From DRGT01 sp022567895 (GTDB lineage: Archaea; Thermoproteota; Nitrososphaeria; Nitrososphaerales; Nitrosopumilaceae), in assembly GCA_022567895.1 (NCBI GenBank), contig JADFGC010000042.1, positions 1-10,781 on the forward strand: a stretch of 10,781 nt of DNA, in the 5' to 3' direction. Positions 1-5,969 of this stretch are shown here, piece after piece (position 1 is the stretch's first letter; the number at the start of each line of letters is the position of its first letter). Under the pieces are notes generated by a model, which was given only the letters and a program-made list of their open reading frames with translations, ran no database searches and was not told the origin of the DNA. The position numbers and the translations under genes were made by a program.

Positions 1-28
1 CAGTAAGTTATATGAAAGCACGAACAAA

Positions 29-105
29 TGGTGGGGCCGGTGAGATTTGAACTCACGACCACTAGCACCCCAGGCTAGCATCATACCAAGCTAGACGACG
101 GCCCC
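29..105 (-). tRNA. tRNA-Pro (anticodon GGG), with encoded CCA
   Basis: Read on the minus strand, a 74-base cloverleaf (105 to 32) is followed by an encoded CCA (31-29). The 7-bp acceptor stem GGGGCCG/CGGCCCC is perfect, the T stem GTGAG/CTCAC closes a TTCAAAT loop, and the anticodon stem CTAGC/GCTAG closes the 7-base loop CTGGGGT. With U33 in place the anticodon is GGG (plus-strand bases 69-71), which reads the proline codons CCC and CCU. The D arm keeps the GG pair and has one T-T mismatch at the base of its stem. There is no intron in the anticodon loop. The discriminator base is A. An ATTTAATA box at 131-138 lies at a workable promoter distance upstream on this strand. Confidence 0.96.
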
Positions 106-125
106 ATACGACTGAAAAAATGCGT

Positions 126-138
126 GAAATTATTAAAT
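126..138. promoter_or_regulatory. Shared TATA-like element between tRNA-Pro and the small zinc protein
   Basis: The stretch GAAATTATTAAAT is readable as an archaeal promoter on both strands. On the plus strand TATTAAAT (131-138) is centred 26.5 bases before the ATG at 161, preceded by a purine-rich GAAA like a BRE. On the minus strand ATTTAATA is centred about 29 bases before the first base of tRNA-Pro. Spacing is measured from the sequence; use of one box in both directions is inferred. Confidence 0.55.
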
Positions 139-160
139 CGTCGTATTAAAAGTAAAAGTG

Positions 161-370
161 ATGAAGATCTGTTCTATTTGCCATAAGATTTCTGCAACCA
201 ATGAAGATCATTTAGATTGTATTCAAAAACGCAAAGTAGAGTTAGGGGATGATGATTTCAAACAAAAACTTTCAGAAAAATTAGACATGACAAACAATGC
301 AGAAGATCTTCAGCCAGAGATTAGAGCTCTGTTAGATCATATGACAAAAGAAAAAGAACGTAAAAAATAA
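161..370 (+). CDS. Small Cys/His (putative zinc-binding) protein of unknown function
   Basis: This 69-residue protein belongs to no family I can name with confidence. Its first 20 residues hold a C-x2-C-x9-H-x2-C pattern (C4, C7, H17, C20), which could bind one zinc ion. The rest is strongly charged and looks helical, ending in a Lys/Arg-rich tail. There is no signal peptide or membrane segment, so it should be cytosolic. A GTG at 158 is directly ahead of and in frame with this ATG; I chose the ATG because a TATTAAAT box is centred 26.5 bases before it, the spacing expected of a leaderless transcript. The CxxC...HLDC arrangement resembles a one-finger ubiquitin-binding zinc finger (UBZ4/Rad18), but the last spacing is HxxC instead of HxxxC, so this is only a hint. 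The stop codon directly abuts that of the convergent dehydrogenase gene. Confidence 0.75.
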   Translation: MKICSICHKISATNEDHLDCIQKRKVELGDDDFKQKLSEKLDMTNNAEDLQPEIRALLDHMTKEKERKK

Positions 371-1111
371 TTATCGTTCTTGAGTTGTAGGTCTTACAAG
401 TATTTCATTAACATTAACATGGCTTGGTGATTCCACTGCATACAAAATTGCGTTTGCAATATCATCTGCATGCAATGACTGTATTTTCTTTGAATTTTCT
501 ACAAAGCTTTGCAACGATTCATCGGTAATTGTGTTTGTAAGTTCCGTTGAAACCACACCTGGTTCTATACAGGTTACTCTAATGTTTGTCCTTGTACTAA
601 ATTCCTGACGCAATCCTTCACTTAATGCTGTAACGGCATGTTTTGTTGCACAATATACGCTTCCTGAAGGGAAAACGATTCTTCCAGCAACAGATGAGAT
701 ATTTACAATATGACCTGATTTTTTCTCCTTCATGTGTGTAATTACAGCAGCGATACAATACAAAACGCCTTTAATGTTAACATCAATCATTTGATCCCAT
801 TCATCTACTTTGAGATTTTTTATGAAACTTAGAGGCATTAGGCCTGCATTATTAACTAGAATGTCAACAGAGTTCCATTTTTTTAGGACTGCGTTAACAA
901 AGGAATCGCATTCAGATTTTTTTGTAACATCTAGTTTTTGTGAAAATACTTCTCCGCCGTTTTGTTTTATTTCCTCTTCAAGCTTTGCTAGCTTGTCAGT
1001 TCTTCTAGCACCAATGGCAACTTTTGCACCAGCTTTTGATAGAGCTAAAGCAGTAGCATAACCAATTCCACTACTTGCGCCAGTGACAATTGCAACTTTG
1101 TCTTTAATCAT
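371..1111 (-). CDS. Short-chain dehydrogenase/reductase (SDR), NAD(P)-dependent
   Basis: A complete classical SDR of 246 residues, a single Rossmann-fold cytosolic oxidoreductase that interconverts an alcohol and a carbonyl using NAD(P). Visible marks are the cofactor loop TGASSGIG (10-17), an Arg pair (R36, R37) after the second strand that favours NADPH, LDV (60-62) at the adenine pocket, NNAG (87-90), and the catalytic set N112, S140, Y153 and K157 in a YCATK motif. The PG motif follows in IEPGVVSTEL. The substrate cannot be read from sequence; this subgroup includes many enzymes annotated as clavaldehyde or serine/3-hydroxy acid dehydrogenases. A GTG at 1129 would add six residues. I prefer the ATG at 1111 because the best TATA-like box (about 1141-1150) predicts transcription starting near 1118, inside that extension. 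It converges with the small zinc protein with no bases between stop codons. Confidence 0.92.
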   Translation of the reverse strand: MIKDKVAIVTGASSGIGYATALALSKAGAKVAIGARRTDKLAKLEEEIKQNGGEVFSQKLDVTKKSECDSFVNAVLKKWNSVDILVNNAGLMPLSFIKNLKVDEWDQMIDVNIKGVLYCIAAVITHMKEKKSGHIVNISSVAGRIVFPSGSVYCATKHAVTALSEGLRQEFSTRTNIRVTCIEPGVVSTELTNTITDESLQSFVENSKKIQSLHADDIANAILYAVESPSHVNVNEILVRPTTQER

Positions 1112-1140
1112 TTGATAAATCGAAATCACAAAAGACAGAG

Positions 1141-1150
1141 TAAATATGTT
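1141..1150 (-). promoter_or_regulatory. Putative TATA box of the SDR gene
   Basis: On the minus strand this reads AACATATTTA, centred about 33 bases before the ATG at 1111 and only about 15 before the alternative GTG at 1129. With the usual 26-base spacing transcription would start near 1118, giving a leader of about seven bases and excluding the GTG. The match is moderate, not strong. Confidence 0.4.
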
Positions 1151-1184
1151 TAGTTAGGTGATCTCAAGAATTTTTTAGAGCTGA

Positions 1185-1194
1185 TTTATTAAAT
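1185..1194 (+). promoter_or_regulatory. TATA box of the AN1 zinc finger gene
   Basis: TTTATTAAAT is centred about 25 bases before the GTG at 1215. This is the same box and nearly the same spacing as ahead of the small zinc protein at 161, and it supports leaderless transcription beginning at or next to the GTG start. Confidence 0.55.
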
Positions 1195-1214
1195 GAAAAA
1201 AATGTAAGAGTTTT

Positions 1215-1442
1215 GTGAAGCCAGAAAAGTGTGCTTATTGTGGAGACATGACTGACTTGCCTTTTCAGTGCAATTACTGTAAAGACCCTTTTTGTGCAGA
1301 ACATAGGCTTCCAGAGAATCATAGATGTGTTAAATTAACATCTATCAGGGCACGCAAGTTTGGTCAAGGGAAAGTTATTCGTGATGGTGGAATAAATGGT
1401 CCTGGTTTTTTCAAAAAGTTGTTTAGTAAATTTAAACGCTAA
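1215..1442 (+). CDS. AN1-type zinc finger protein
   Basis: A 75-residue protein whose first half is an AN1 zinc finger, a fold binding two zinc ions. The full ligand series is visible: C6, C9, C19, C22, C27, H30, H36 and C38, with the FC-x2-H-R-LPE-x-H-x-C signature typical of the family. In eukaryotes AN1 domains occur in stress-associated proteins linked to ubiquitin and the proteasome (ZFAND, Cuz1); the role of the stand-alone archaeal versions is not known to me. The second half (39-75) is basic and Gly-rich and ends in GFFKKLFSKFKR, a possible amphipathic helix that could bind membrane or nucleic acid. The start is GTG; it is favoured by the TTTATTAAAT box about 25 bases upstream and because C6 lies close behind it. 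The gene overlaps the convergent membrane protein gene by four bases. Confidence 0.9.
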   Translation: MKPEKCAYCGDMTDLPFQCNYCKDPFCAEHRLPENHRCVKLTSIRARKFGQGKVIRDGGINGPGFFKKLFSKFKR

Positions 1443-1714
1443 TACATTGCCTTTTTCGGATCAATTTTTGTTCTTCTTGCTTGATAGAACAGTGTCATAG
1501 CTAGTGCAAACAAAACAATTGATGTTAACCAATGAGCAGTTATTGCTGTAACATATGCTATACCAAATCCGATCATTGCTACTGCTTGAATTGATAATTT
1601 TATCCATGAGGGAATTTTTATCGCTCTGGCAATCATTTCAATAACGAATAGTGCTGCTACTGGATAGATTGTAAGTAAAAGAAAATCAATGACATCTATA
1701 TCGAGGTGTGACAT
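1439..1714 (-). CDS. Small three-helix membrane protein, unknown function
   Basis: A 91-residue hydrophobic protein I do not recognise. Three membrane helices can be drawn at about 8-32, 38-60 and 62-78, with a short basic loop between the first two (R30, K33, K39) and a basic C-terminal tail (RRTKIDPKK). By the positive-inside rule the loop after helix 1 and the tail both sit in the cytoplasm only if helices 2 and 3 form a hairpin. One acidic residue, E26, lies inside helix 1. It lies 28 bases downstream of the GINS gene on the same strand, but an ATTATAC box at that gene's stop codon suggests it has its own promoter. Its stop overlaps that of the AN1 gene. Confidence 0.8.
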   Translation of the reverse strand: MSHLDIDVIDFLLLTIYPVAALFVIEMIARAIKIPSWIKLSIQAVAMIGFGIAYVTAITAHWLTSIVLFALAMTLFYQARRTKIDPKKAMY

Positions 1715-1734
1715 TTTGTATTTGTTGTATATGG

Positions 1735-1742
1735 TATAATTT
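1735..1742 (-). promoter_or_regulatory. TATA box of the 91-residue membrane protein gene
   Basis: On the minus strand this reads AATTATAC, centred about 25 bases before the ATG at 1714. It sits immediately after the GINS stop codon (1743-1745), so the membrane protein gene can be transcribed independently or by read-through. Confidence 0.45.
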
Positions 1743-2300
1743 CTAGTCTTCCAATCGAACCTTCATTGCAATTTTTTTAGCAATTAGTGCTTGAGCATTA
1801 TCATATGGAAGTGTAGCAACGTCTTCTGATTTGAAAGGACCATATTTTTCAAGGTCAGCGCCAACAATTTGATCCACCTCCTTTAGAAATCGGACTACTA
1901 GTGATTTTGTTTTGTTTTTTTGAGAAATCGTTTCTAAAACCCTGGTTCTTCCATTAAGTGTGGCTGAGAGAATCATTTCTGTTCTTTCTCTGAATTCTTC
2001 TTCCCCATCAAGGACAAATTTTTCCTCATCAAGCAGATTTGCAAAATCTAATCTTTCTAAATTTTTTACCTTGGAAAGTCGAATATTTAGCAAAAGAGTG
2101 ATAAGGTTTGTTGTAATGTTTACTAGCTCATCTTTAATTTTAGCTTCAATGTTATCGTATTCTTCTCTCTTTAGCTTGCCGATAAAATCTGAAACCAAAG
2201 TGTAGAGGCTTGTGTCAATTTCCTGAATGGATTCATTTTCAGTTTCTCGTAAAACTATTAGATACAATGAGTTGATGTCCATTTCTTTTGATCCCGACAT
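1743..2300 (-). CDS. gins51: GINS complex subunit (Gins51-type)
   Basis: A 185-residue archaeal GINS subunit. GINS joins the MCM helicase and GAN/RecJ (Cdc45-like) protein in the replicative helicase. The layout is that of Gins51: an N-terminal, mostly helical A domain (about 1-125) followed by a small beta-rich B domain (133-185). The B domain is the diagnostic part: a V-R-F-L opening, VGADLEKYGPFKSEDVATLP in the middle and a closing ALIAKK segment, matching what I know of other archaeal GINS B domains. Length fits the family. An ATG at 2282 would shorten the protein by six residues. Weak TATA-like boxes exist for either start (ATTTAAGG at 2313-2320 and an A-rich stretch near 2327-2335), so the start is not settled. 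It is divergent from glnA, and the two 5' regions are only 18 bases apart or even interleaved. Confidence 0.85.
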   Translation of the reverse strand: MSGSKEMDINSLYLIVLRETENESIQEIDTSLYTLVSDFIGKLKREEYDNIEAKIKDELVNITTNLITLLLNIRLSKVKNLERLDFANLLDEEKFVLDGEEEFRERTEMILSATLNGRTRVLETISQKNKTKSLVVRFLKEVDQIVGADLEKYGPFKSEDVATLPYDNAQALIAKKIAMKVRLED

Positions 2301-2318
2301 TTCTTACCTAATCCTTAA

Positions 2319-3815
2319 ATGATGGATGTATTTGTTTTAGCTTTAGGTATAAAATTGCCGTATAAAGTTAGTCATGGAAAACCAATCCAAATAACATATT
2401 CTCAGGACGAGGTTTTCTCAAAAATTCAGCATGAAGGAATCAGATTCATTGATTTACAATTCACAGGCTTAACTGGTAGATTCCATCACACAACTATTTC
2501 TACAGATACATTTACTCCAGAACAAATGAGAGATGGCTTGCCAAAACTTGATGGTTCTTCAATTGTTGGTTTTACAAGTATTGATGATTCTGATCTTATT
2601 CTAAAACCAGATCCAAATACCTATGCAATAATTCCATGGTTAGAGGAAAGTAAAACTGCAAGATTGTTGTGTGATGTTTATTTGGGAATGGGTCGTGGTA
2701 GATTAGAAAGAGACCCTAGAGCAATTGCACAAAAAGCAGAAAAGTATCTAAAAGATCAAGGATTTGATAATTCTTTTTGGGGTCCTGAGGTTGAATTTTT
2801 TGTGTTTGATAAAATTCATTGGGATGTTTTAACTCCATACAAAGGACAATCGTATTCTATTGAATCAGAAGAAGCGCCTTGGAGTCAAGAAGGAACTGGC
2901 TATCCAATGGGTCTTCAAGAGGGCTACTATCCTAGTACGCCATCTGATACTCTAACTCCATTTAGAAATGAATGTGTAGATGTTTTGAATTCGAATTTTG
3001 GGGTATTGTGTGATAACCATCATCACGAGGTTGCGACTGCTGGTCAATGTGAAATAGACATTAGATTTGATAATCTTACAAATGCGGCTGATGCTACTCA
3101 ATCATACAAATTTGTGATTCGAAACATTGCAAAAAAGTTTCATAAAGTTGCTACACTAATGCCAAAACCAATCTCTATGGATTCTGGTTCTGGAATGCAT
3201 ACAAACGTAAGTTTGTGGAAAGAAAAGAAGAATATGTTCTATGATGAGAATGATTCTACGGAGCTTAGTCAGATTGGTAGATACTATTGTGGTGGTATAC
3301 TTAATCATGCAAAAGCATTATCTGCAATAACAAATCCAACAACAAACTCTTACCATAGACTTGTACCGGGTTATGAAGCTCCAGTGTATATTGCATGGAG
3401 TGGAAGTAACAGATCTGCAATTGTTAGAGTACCATTACACTTCAAGGGACCAGATTATGCATATCTAAAACGTTTAGAGTTTAGAGCCCCTGATCCTTCT
3501 TCAAATCCATATTTGGTTTTTTCGGCCGTTCAAGCAGCTGGTCTTGATGGAATTAAAAAGAAAACGGATCCTGGTGATGAAGTACGTGAAGACATTTACA
3601 AGATGAGTAGAGTTGAACGAGCAAAAAGAGGAATTGAGGTTTTACCAGCTAGTTTAGGTGACGCACTTGATGAGCTTCAAAGTGATAGAAAATTCCTTAA
3701 TCCAATATTTGCAAATAGTGTAATTGATAAAATAATAGAGTTAGAGAGAAAAGATCAGAGAGAGATTTCTATTAGGCCTCATCCTCACGAATTTTATCTA
3801 TATTTTGACGTCTAA
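2319..3815 (+). CDS. glnA: Glutamine synthetase, type I
   Basis: Cytosolic enzyme that makes glutamine from glutamate, ammonium and ATP, the entry point of ammonium assimilation; dodecameric in this family. The whole GSI set is present: GPEVEFF with metal ligands E157 and E159, HHHEVATAGQCEID (from 234; ligand E237), GSGMH with H294, the NPTTNSYHRLVPGYEAP loop, NRS at 364-366 and EFRAPDPSSNPY. An insertion around residues 185-215 with SEEAPW and GYYPSTP resembles the GSI-beta insertion, but the NLYDLP adenylylation motif is replaced by EDIYKMS (Y427). Coordinates use the only upstream ATG (2319; a second ATG follows directly). I doubt the first 24 residues: family similarity as I know it begins near TYSQDEVF (from 2394), and two TATA boxes lie inside the extension. 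See the separate finding on the start. Confidence 0.93.
   Translation: MMDVFVLALGIKLPYKVSHGKPIQITYSQDEVFSKIQHEGIRFIDLQFTGLTGRFHHTTISTDTFTPEQMRDGLPKLDGSSIVGFTSIDDSDLILKPDPNTYAIIPWLEESKTARLLCDVYLGMGRGRLERDPRAIAQKAEKYLKDQGFDNSFWGPEVEFFVFDKIHWDVLTPYKGQSYSIESEEAPWSQEGTGYPMGLQEGYYPSTPSDTLTPFRNECVDVLNSNFGVLCDNHHHEVATAGQCEIDIRFDNLTNAADATQSYKFVIRNIAKKFHKVATLMPKPISMDSGSGMHTNVSLWKEKKNMFYDENDSTELSQIGRYYCGGILNHAKALSAITNPTTNSYHRLVPGYEAPVYIAWSGSNRSAIVRVPLHFKGPDYAYLKRLEFRAPDPSSNPYLVFSAVQAAGLDGIKKKTDPGDEVREDIYKMSRVERAKRGIEVLPASLGDALDELQSDRKFLNPIFANSVIDKIIELERKDQREISIRPHPHEFYLYFDV
2348..2368 (+). promoter_or_regulatory. Two TATA-like boxes inside the annotated 5' end of glnA
   Basis: TATAAAAT (2348-2355) and TATAAAGT (2361-2368) are the best plus-strand TATA matches in the region. 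The first is centred 22.5 bases before an out-of-frame ATG at 2374. The second is centred 26.5 bases before the in-frame ATA at 2391, exactly the spacing seen for the gene at 161. Either would place the transcript start downstream of the ATG at 2319. Confidence 0.5.
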
Positions 3816-4094
3816 CTAGAATCTTCCAGTCATCTGAAATATGAAATAAAGAGAAATAGCTATTAGCCCAAATCCTCCACCGAAAAAAATTCCTCTTTTA
3901 CTTTCAGAGGTTGCAGCTTTGTATACTAAAACTCCTCCAGCAAGACCAATGAACAAAACTAGTGTTCCAGTAATTACATTATCAAAACTTGTGTCAGTGA
4001 TAATTGGATGGAAAAAACCTGCAAGTAATGCAAAAAAGACAACTAGGTAGATGTACTTTACACCAGTGATTACTTTGGTGTTAAGTTTACTCAT
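3816..4094 (-). CDS. Small three-helix membrane protein, unknown function
   Basis: A 92-residue protein I cannot assign to a family. Three hydrophobic helices are visible at about 12-32, 40-58 and 69-87. The N terminus is short and basic (K3, K7, K13), and the loop between helices 2 and 3 carries K59, K66 and R67, so both are probably cytoplasmic, with the helix 1-2 loop (DTSFDN) outside. Helices 2 and 3 are rich in glycine (LAGG, GGGFG), which suggests close helix packing. It is similar in size and build to the 91-residue membrane protein at 1439-1714, but I see no convincing sequence identity. The stop codon directly abuts that of glnA. The ATG has a TTTATTTG box 26.5 bases upstream, so it is probably a single transcription unit. 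Confidence 0.8.
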   Translation of the reverse strand: MSKLNTKVITGVKYIYLVVFFALLAGFFHPIITDTSFDNVITGTLVLFIGLAGGVLVYKAATSESKRGIFFGGGFGLIAISLYFIFQMTGRF

Positions 4095-4116
4095 TAAATC
4101 ACGTAAAAATGGTAAT

Positions 4117-4124
4117 CAAATAAA
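4117..4124 (-). promoter_or_regulatory. TATA box of the 92-residue membrane protein gene
   Basis: On the minus strand this reads TTTATTTG, centred 26.5 bases before the ATG at 4094, consistent with a leaderless transcript. It lies in the 61-base gap downstream of the thermosome gene, which holds no other feature I can support. Confidence 0.45.
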
Positions 4125-4155
4125 CTTTTGAAGAATTTCTAAACTGCATGAAAAT

Positions 4156-5856
4156 TTACATCATGCCGCCCATATCTGGCATGCCGCCGCCCATTCCGGG
4201 CATTCCTCCCATACCACCCATTCCAGGTGGCATTCCACCTTCTCCACCACTTGGTGGAGCAGAAGATTTTGCGGTTGCAATAACATCATCTATTCTAAGA
4301 ATCATGCAAGCAGCTTCTGATGCAGCAGAAACAATTTGGTATTTTACTGCTAATGGTTCAATGATGTCACTTGATTTCATGTTTGCAATTCTAGTTTTCA
4401 TTACGTCAATACCTGTCCATTTTTCACCTTTGAGTTGTCTTGAACGCAAAGAAGTAAGTGTATCAATTGGATCCATCCCAGCGTTTTCTGCTAATGCTAA
4501 TGGGATTGATTCTAAAGCGTCAGCAAATTTTTCGGCTGCTAGTTGTTCACGGCCTTCAAGTGATTTTGACCAACTTCTTACTTTGGCAGCAGCATAAGTT
4601 TCAGGTGCACCTCCACCAGCAACAATTGATGGAGTCTCCATCACGTCTTTTACGACCATAATAGCGTCATGAACAGATCTTTCAACTTCATCAACCACTC
4701 TTTGAGAACCACCTCTTAGCAGCAGAGTTACGGATTTTGGATGTTTACAACCTTCAATGAATACCCATCTATCTTCTTCAATTTTTCTTTCTTCAACAAG
4801 TGCTGCAGAACCCAAATCTTTTTCAAATAAATCATCAAGGTTTGTTACAATTCTAGCACCTGTTGCTTTTGCTAACTTTGTTAGATCACTTTCTTTGATT
4901 CTTCTAACTACTAAAACTCCAGCTTTTGCAAGATAATGTTGTGCCATATCATCAACACCTTTTTGACAAAGAACAACGTTTGCGCCAGAACCAATTACTT
5001 TATCGACCATTGCTTTTAGCATTCTGTTTTCTTCGTCTAGAAATGATTTCAGTTGCTGTGGATTTTCGATGCTGATTTTAGCATCAGTTTCTGTTTTACT
5101 AATTTCAAGTGCGGTGTTTATCAAAGCAATTTTTGCATCAACAATATTTTTTGGCATTCCACCATGAACAACTTCTTTATCTAGAACAATTCCTTGAACA
5201 ATATTAGAATCAATAATTGAACCGCCGGCTTTCTTTTCAACTTTAATATCATCATCATCAACTATGAAATTTTCTCCCTCTTTTTGTGCAACAGCTAAAA
5301 CAGCTTTTACAACTAATTCTGCTATTTCAGAAGAATCTTTACGAACAAGTTTTGTTTGCATTGAGGTTTTGGCTATCTTTAGGAGTGTTGCTCTGTCATT
5401 TCCAGAAGTTTTGTCAGCAATGTCTTGAAGGAATTGTTTTGCTTTTTTTGCTGCTTTTCTGTAACCATCAACAATAATTGTAGGGTGAACATTTTGATTG
5501 AGCAAAGATTCAGCGTGTTCTAACAACGATCCAGCTAAAATTACGACAGAGGTTGTTCCATCGCCTACTTCATTATCAGTGGTCTTTGCGATTTCAACAA
5601 GCATTTTAGCAGCTGGATGTTGTACATCAATCTCTTTGAGAATTGTAGCACCATCATTTGTTATGGTTACATCACCTAAAGAATCAACAAGCATTTTATC
5701 CATTCCTCTTGGACCAAGACTTGTACGAACTATTTCTGCAATAATTTTTGCAGCTTGAATGTTGTTTTTCTGAGCCTCGTTTCCTTTAGTTTCAGAAGTA
5801 CCTTCTTTTAACAATACAACCGGCATGGTTCCTTTACTAGCTGCTTGAATACTCAT
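4156..5856 (-). CDS. Thermosome subunit (group II chaperonin, TCP-1/CCT family)
   Basis: A 566-residue subunit of the archaeal double-ring chaperonin, which folds proteins in an ATP-driven, lid-closing cycle in the cytosol. The equatorial ATP site shows SLGPRGMDKMLV (46-57), NDGATIL (67-73) and GDGTTS (98-103, with D99). The second half has VVKDVM followed by SIVAGGGAPE (410-419); D404 is the likely hydrolysis aspartate. The order equatorial, intermediate, apical, intermediate, equatorial is complete and the length is normal. The last 30 residues are a Gly-Met-Pro tail (GGM and GMGG units), characteristic of this family and expected to project into the ring cavity. Archaea often have several paralogues; which one this is (alpha, beta) cannot be told here. 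An ATATAATA box precedes the ATG. It is divergent from glyA. Confidence 0.97.
   Translation of the reverse strand: MSIQAASKGTMPVVLLKEGTSETKGNEAQKNNIQAAKIIAEIVRTSLGPRGMDKMLVDSLGDVTITNDGATILKEIDVQHPAAKMLVEIAKTTDNEVGDGTTSVVILAGSLLEHAESLLNQNVHPTIIVDGYRKAAKKAKQFLQDIADKTSGNDRATLLKIAKTSMQTKLVRKDSSEIAELVVKAVLAVAQKEGENFIVDDDDIKVEKKAGGSIIDSNIVQGIVLDKEVVHGGMPKNIVDAKIALINTALEISKTETDAKISIENPQQLKSFLDEENRMLKAMVDKVIGSGANVVLCQKGVDDMAQHYLAKAGVLVVRRIKESDLTKLAKATGARIVTNLDDLFEKDLGSAALVEERKIEEDRWVFIEGCKHPKSVTLLLRGGSQRVVDEVERSVHDAIMVVKDVMETPSIVAGGGAPETYAAAKVRSWSKSLEGREQLAAEKFADALESIPLALAENAGMDPIDTLTSLRSRQLKGEKWTGIDVMKTRIANMKSSDIIEPLAVKYQIVSAASEAACMILRIDDVIATAKSSAPPSGGEGGMPPGMGGMGGMPGMGGGMPDMGGMM
4159..4248 (-). repeat. 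Low-complexity GGM-rich coding repeat at the thermosome C terminus
   Basis: Irregular repetition of GGxATG- and CCxGG-type codon groups encodes the Gly-Met-Pro tail of the chaperonin. It is noticeably richer in G and C than its surroundings because of the Gly and Pro codons. The antisense strand gives an open proline-rich frame that is a by-product of this composition. Confidence 0.7.
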
Positions 5857-5880
5857 AATTCAAAATTTTTAGATTTCCCT

Positions 5881-5888
5881 TATTATAT
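5881..5888 (-). promoter_or_regulatory. TATA box of the thermosome gene
   Basis: On the minus strand this reads ATATAATA, centred about 28 bases before the ATG at 5856, and is preceded by an A-rich stretch. It predicts a leader of only one to three bases. It is the closest to an ideal TATA box in the window, as would suit a highly expressed chaperonin. Confidence 0.6.
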
Positions 5889-5938
5889 CTTGTTTAAAAT
5901 TAGGATTTAATTCATTTCTAGTTTGTCTAATCGGTGTT

Positions 5939-5946
5939 TTTAAATT
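5939..5946 (+). promoter_or_regulatory. Putative TATA box of glyA
   Basis: TTTTAAAT is centred 27.5 bases before the ATG at 5970. A second candidate, ATTTAATT (5905-5912), is centred 25.5 bases before the upstream in-frame GTG at 5934, so the sequence alone does not decide between the two starts. Confidence 0.4.
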
Positions 5947-5969
5947 GGGAAAATAAATTGGCTGAGCAT

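Noticed and set aside
29..105. tRNA gene as an integration (att) site
   Set aside because: No integrase gene or direct repeat of the tRNA 3' end is present in the window; the flanks are ordinary genes.
810..1061. Plus-strand frame of 83 codons inside the dehydrogenase gene
   Set aside because: It lies antisense to a complete SDR with all catalytic motifs and resembles no protein family.
1960..2205. Serine-rich plus-strand frame inside the GINS gene
   Set aside because: Antisense shadow of a gene with a recognisable GINS B domain.
1439..4094. The two small three-helix membrane proteins as a related pair
   Set aside because: Size and topology are alike, but I could find no convincing shared motif by eye.
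4159..4248. Possible CRISPR-like or tandem repeat
   Set aside because: The units are short, irregular and in frame with the chaperonin Gly-Met tail; there are no spacers.
4148..4597. Plus-strand proline-rich open frame (PPIPGIPPIPP-like)
   Set aside because: It is exactly antisense to the Gly-Met tail and C-terminal half of the thermosome gene; its composition follows from the Gly codons on the other strand.
5498..5758. Plus-strand frame inside the thermosome gene
   Set aside because: Antisense to the equatorial ATP-binding region; no start signals or recognisable domain.
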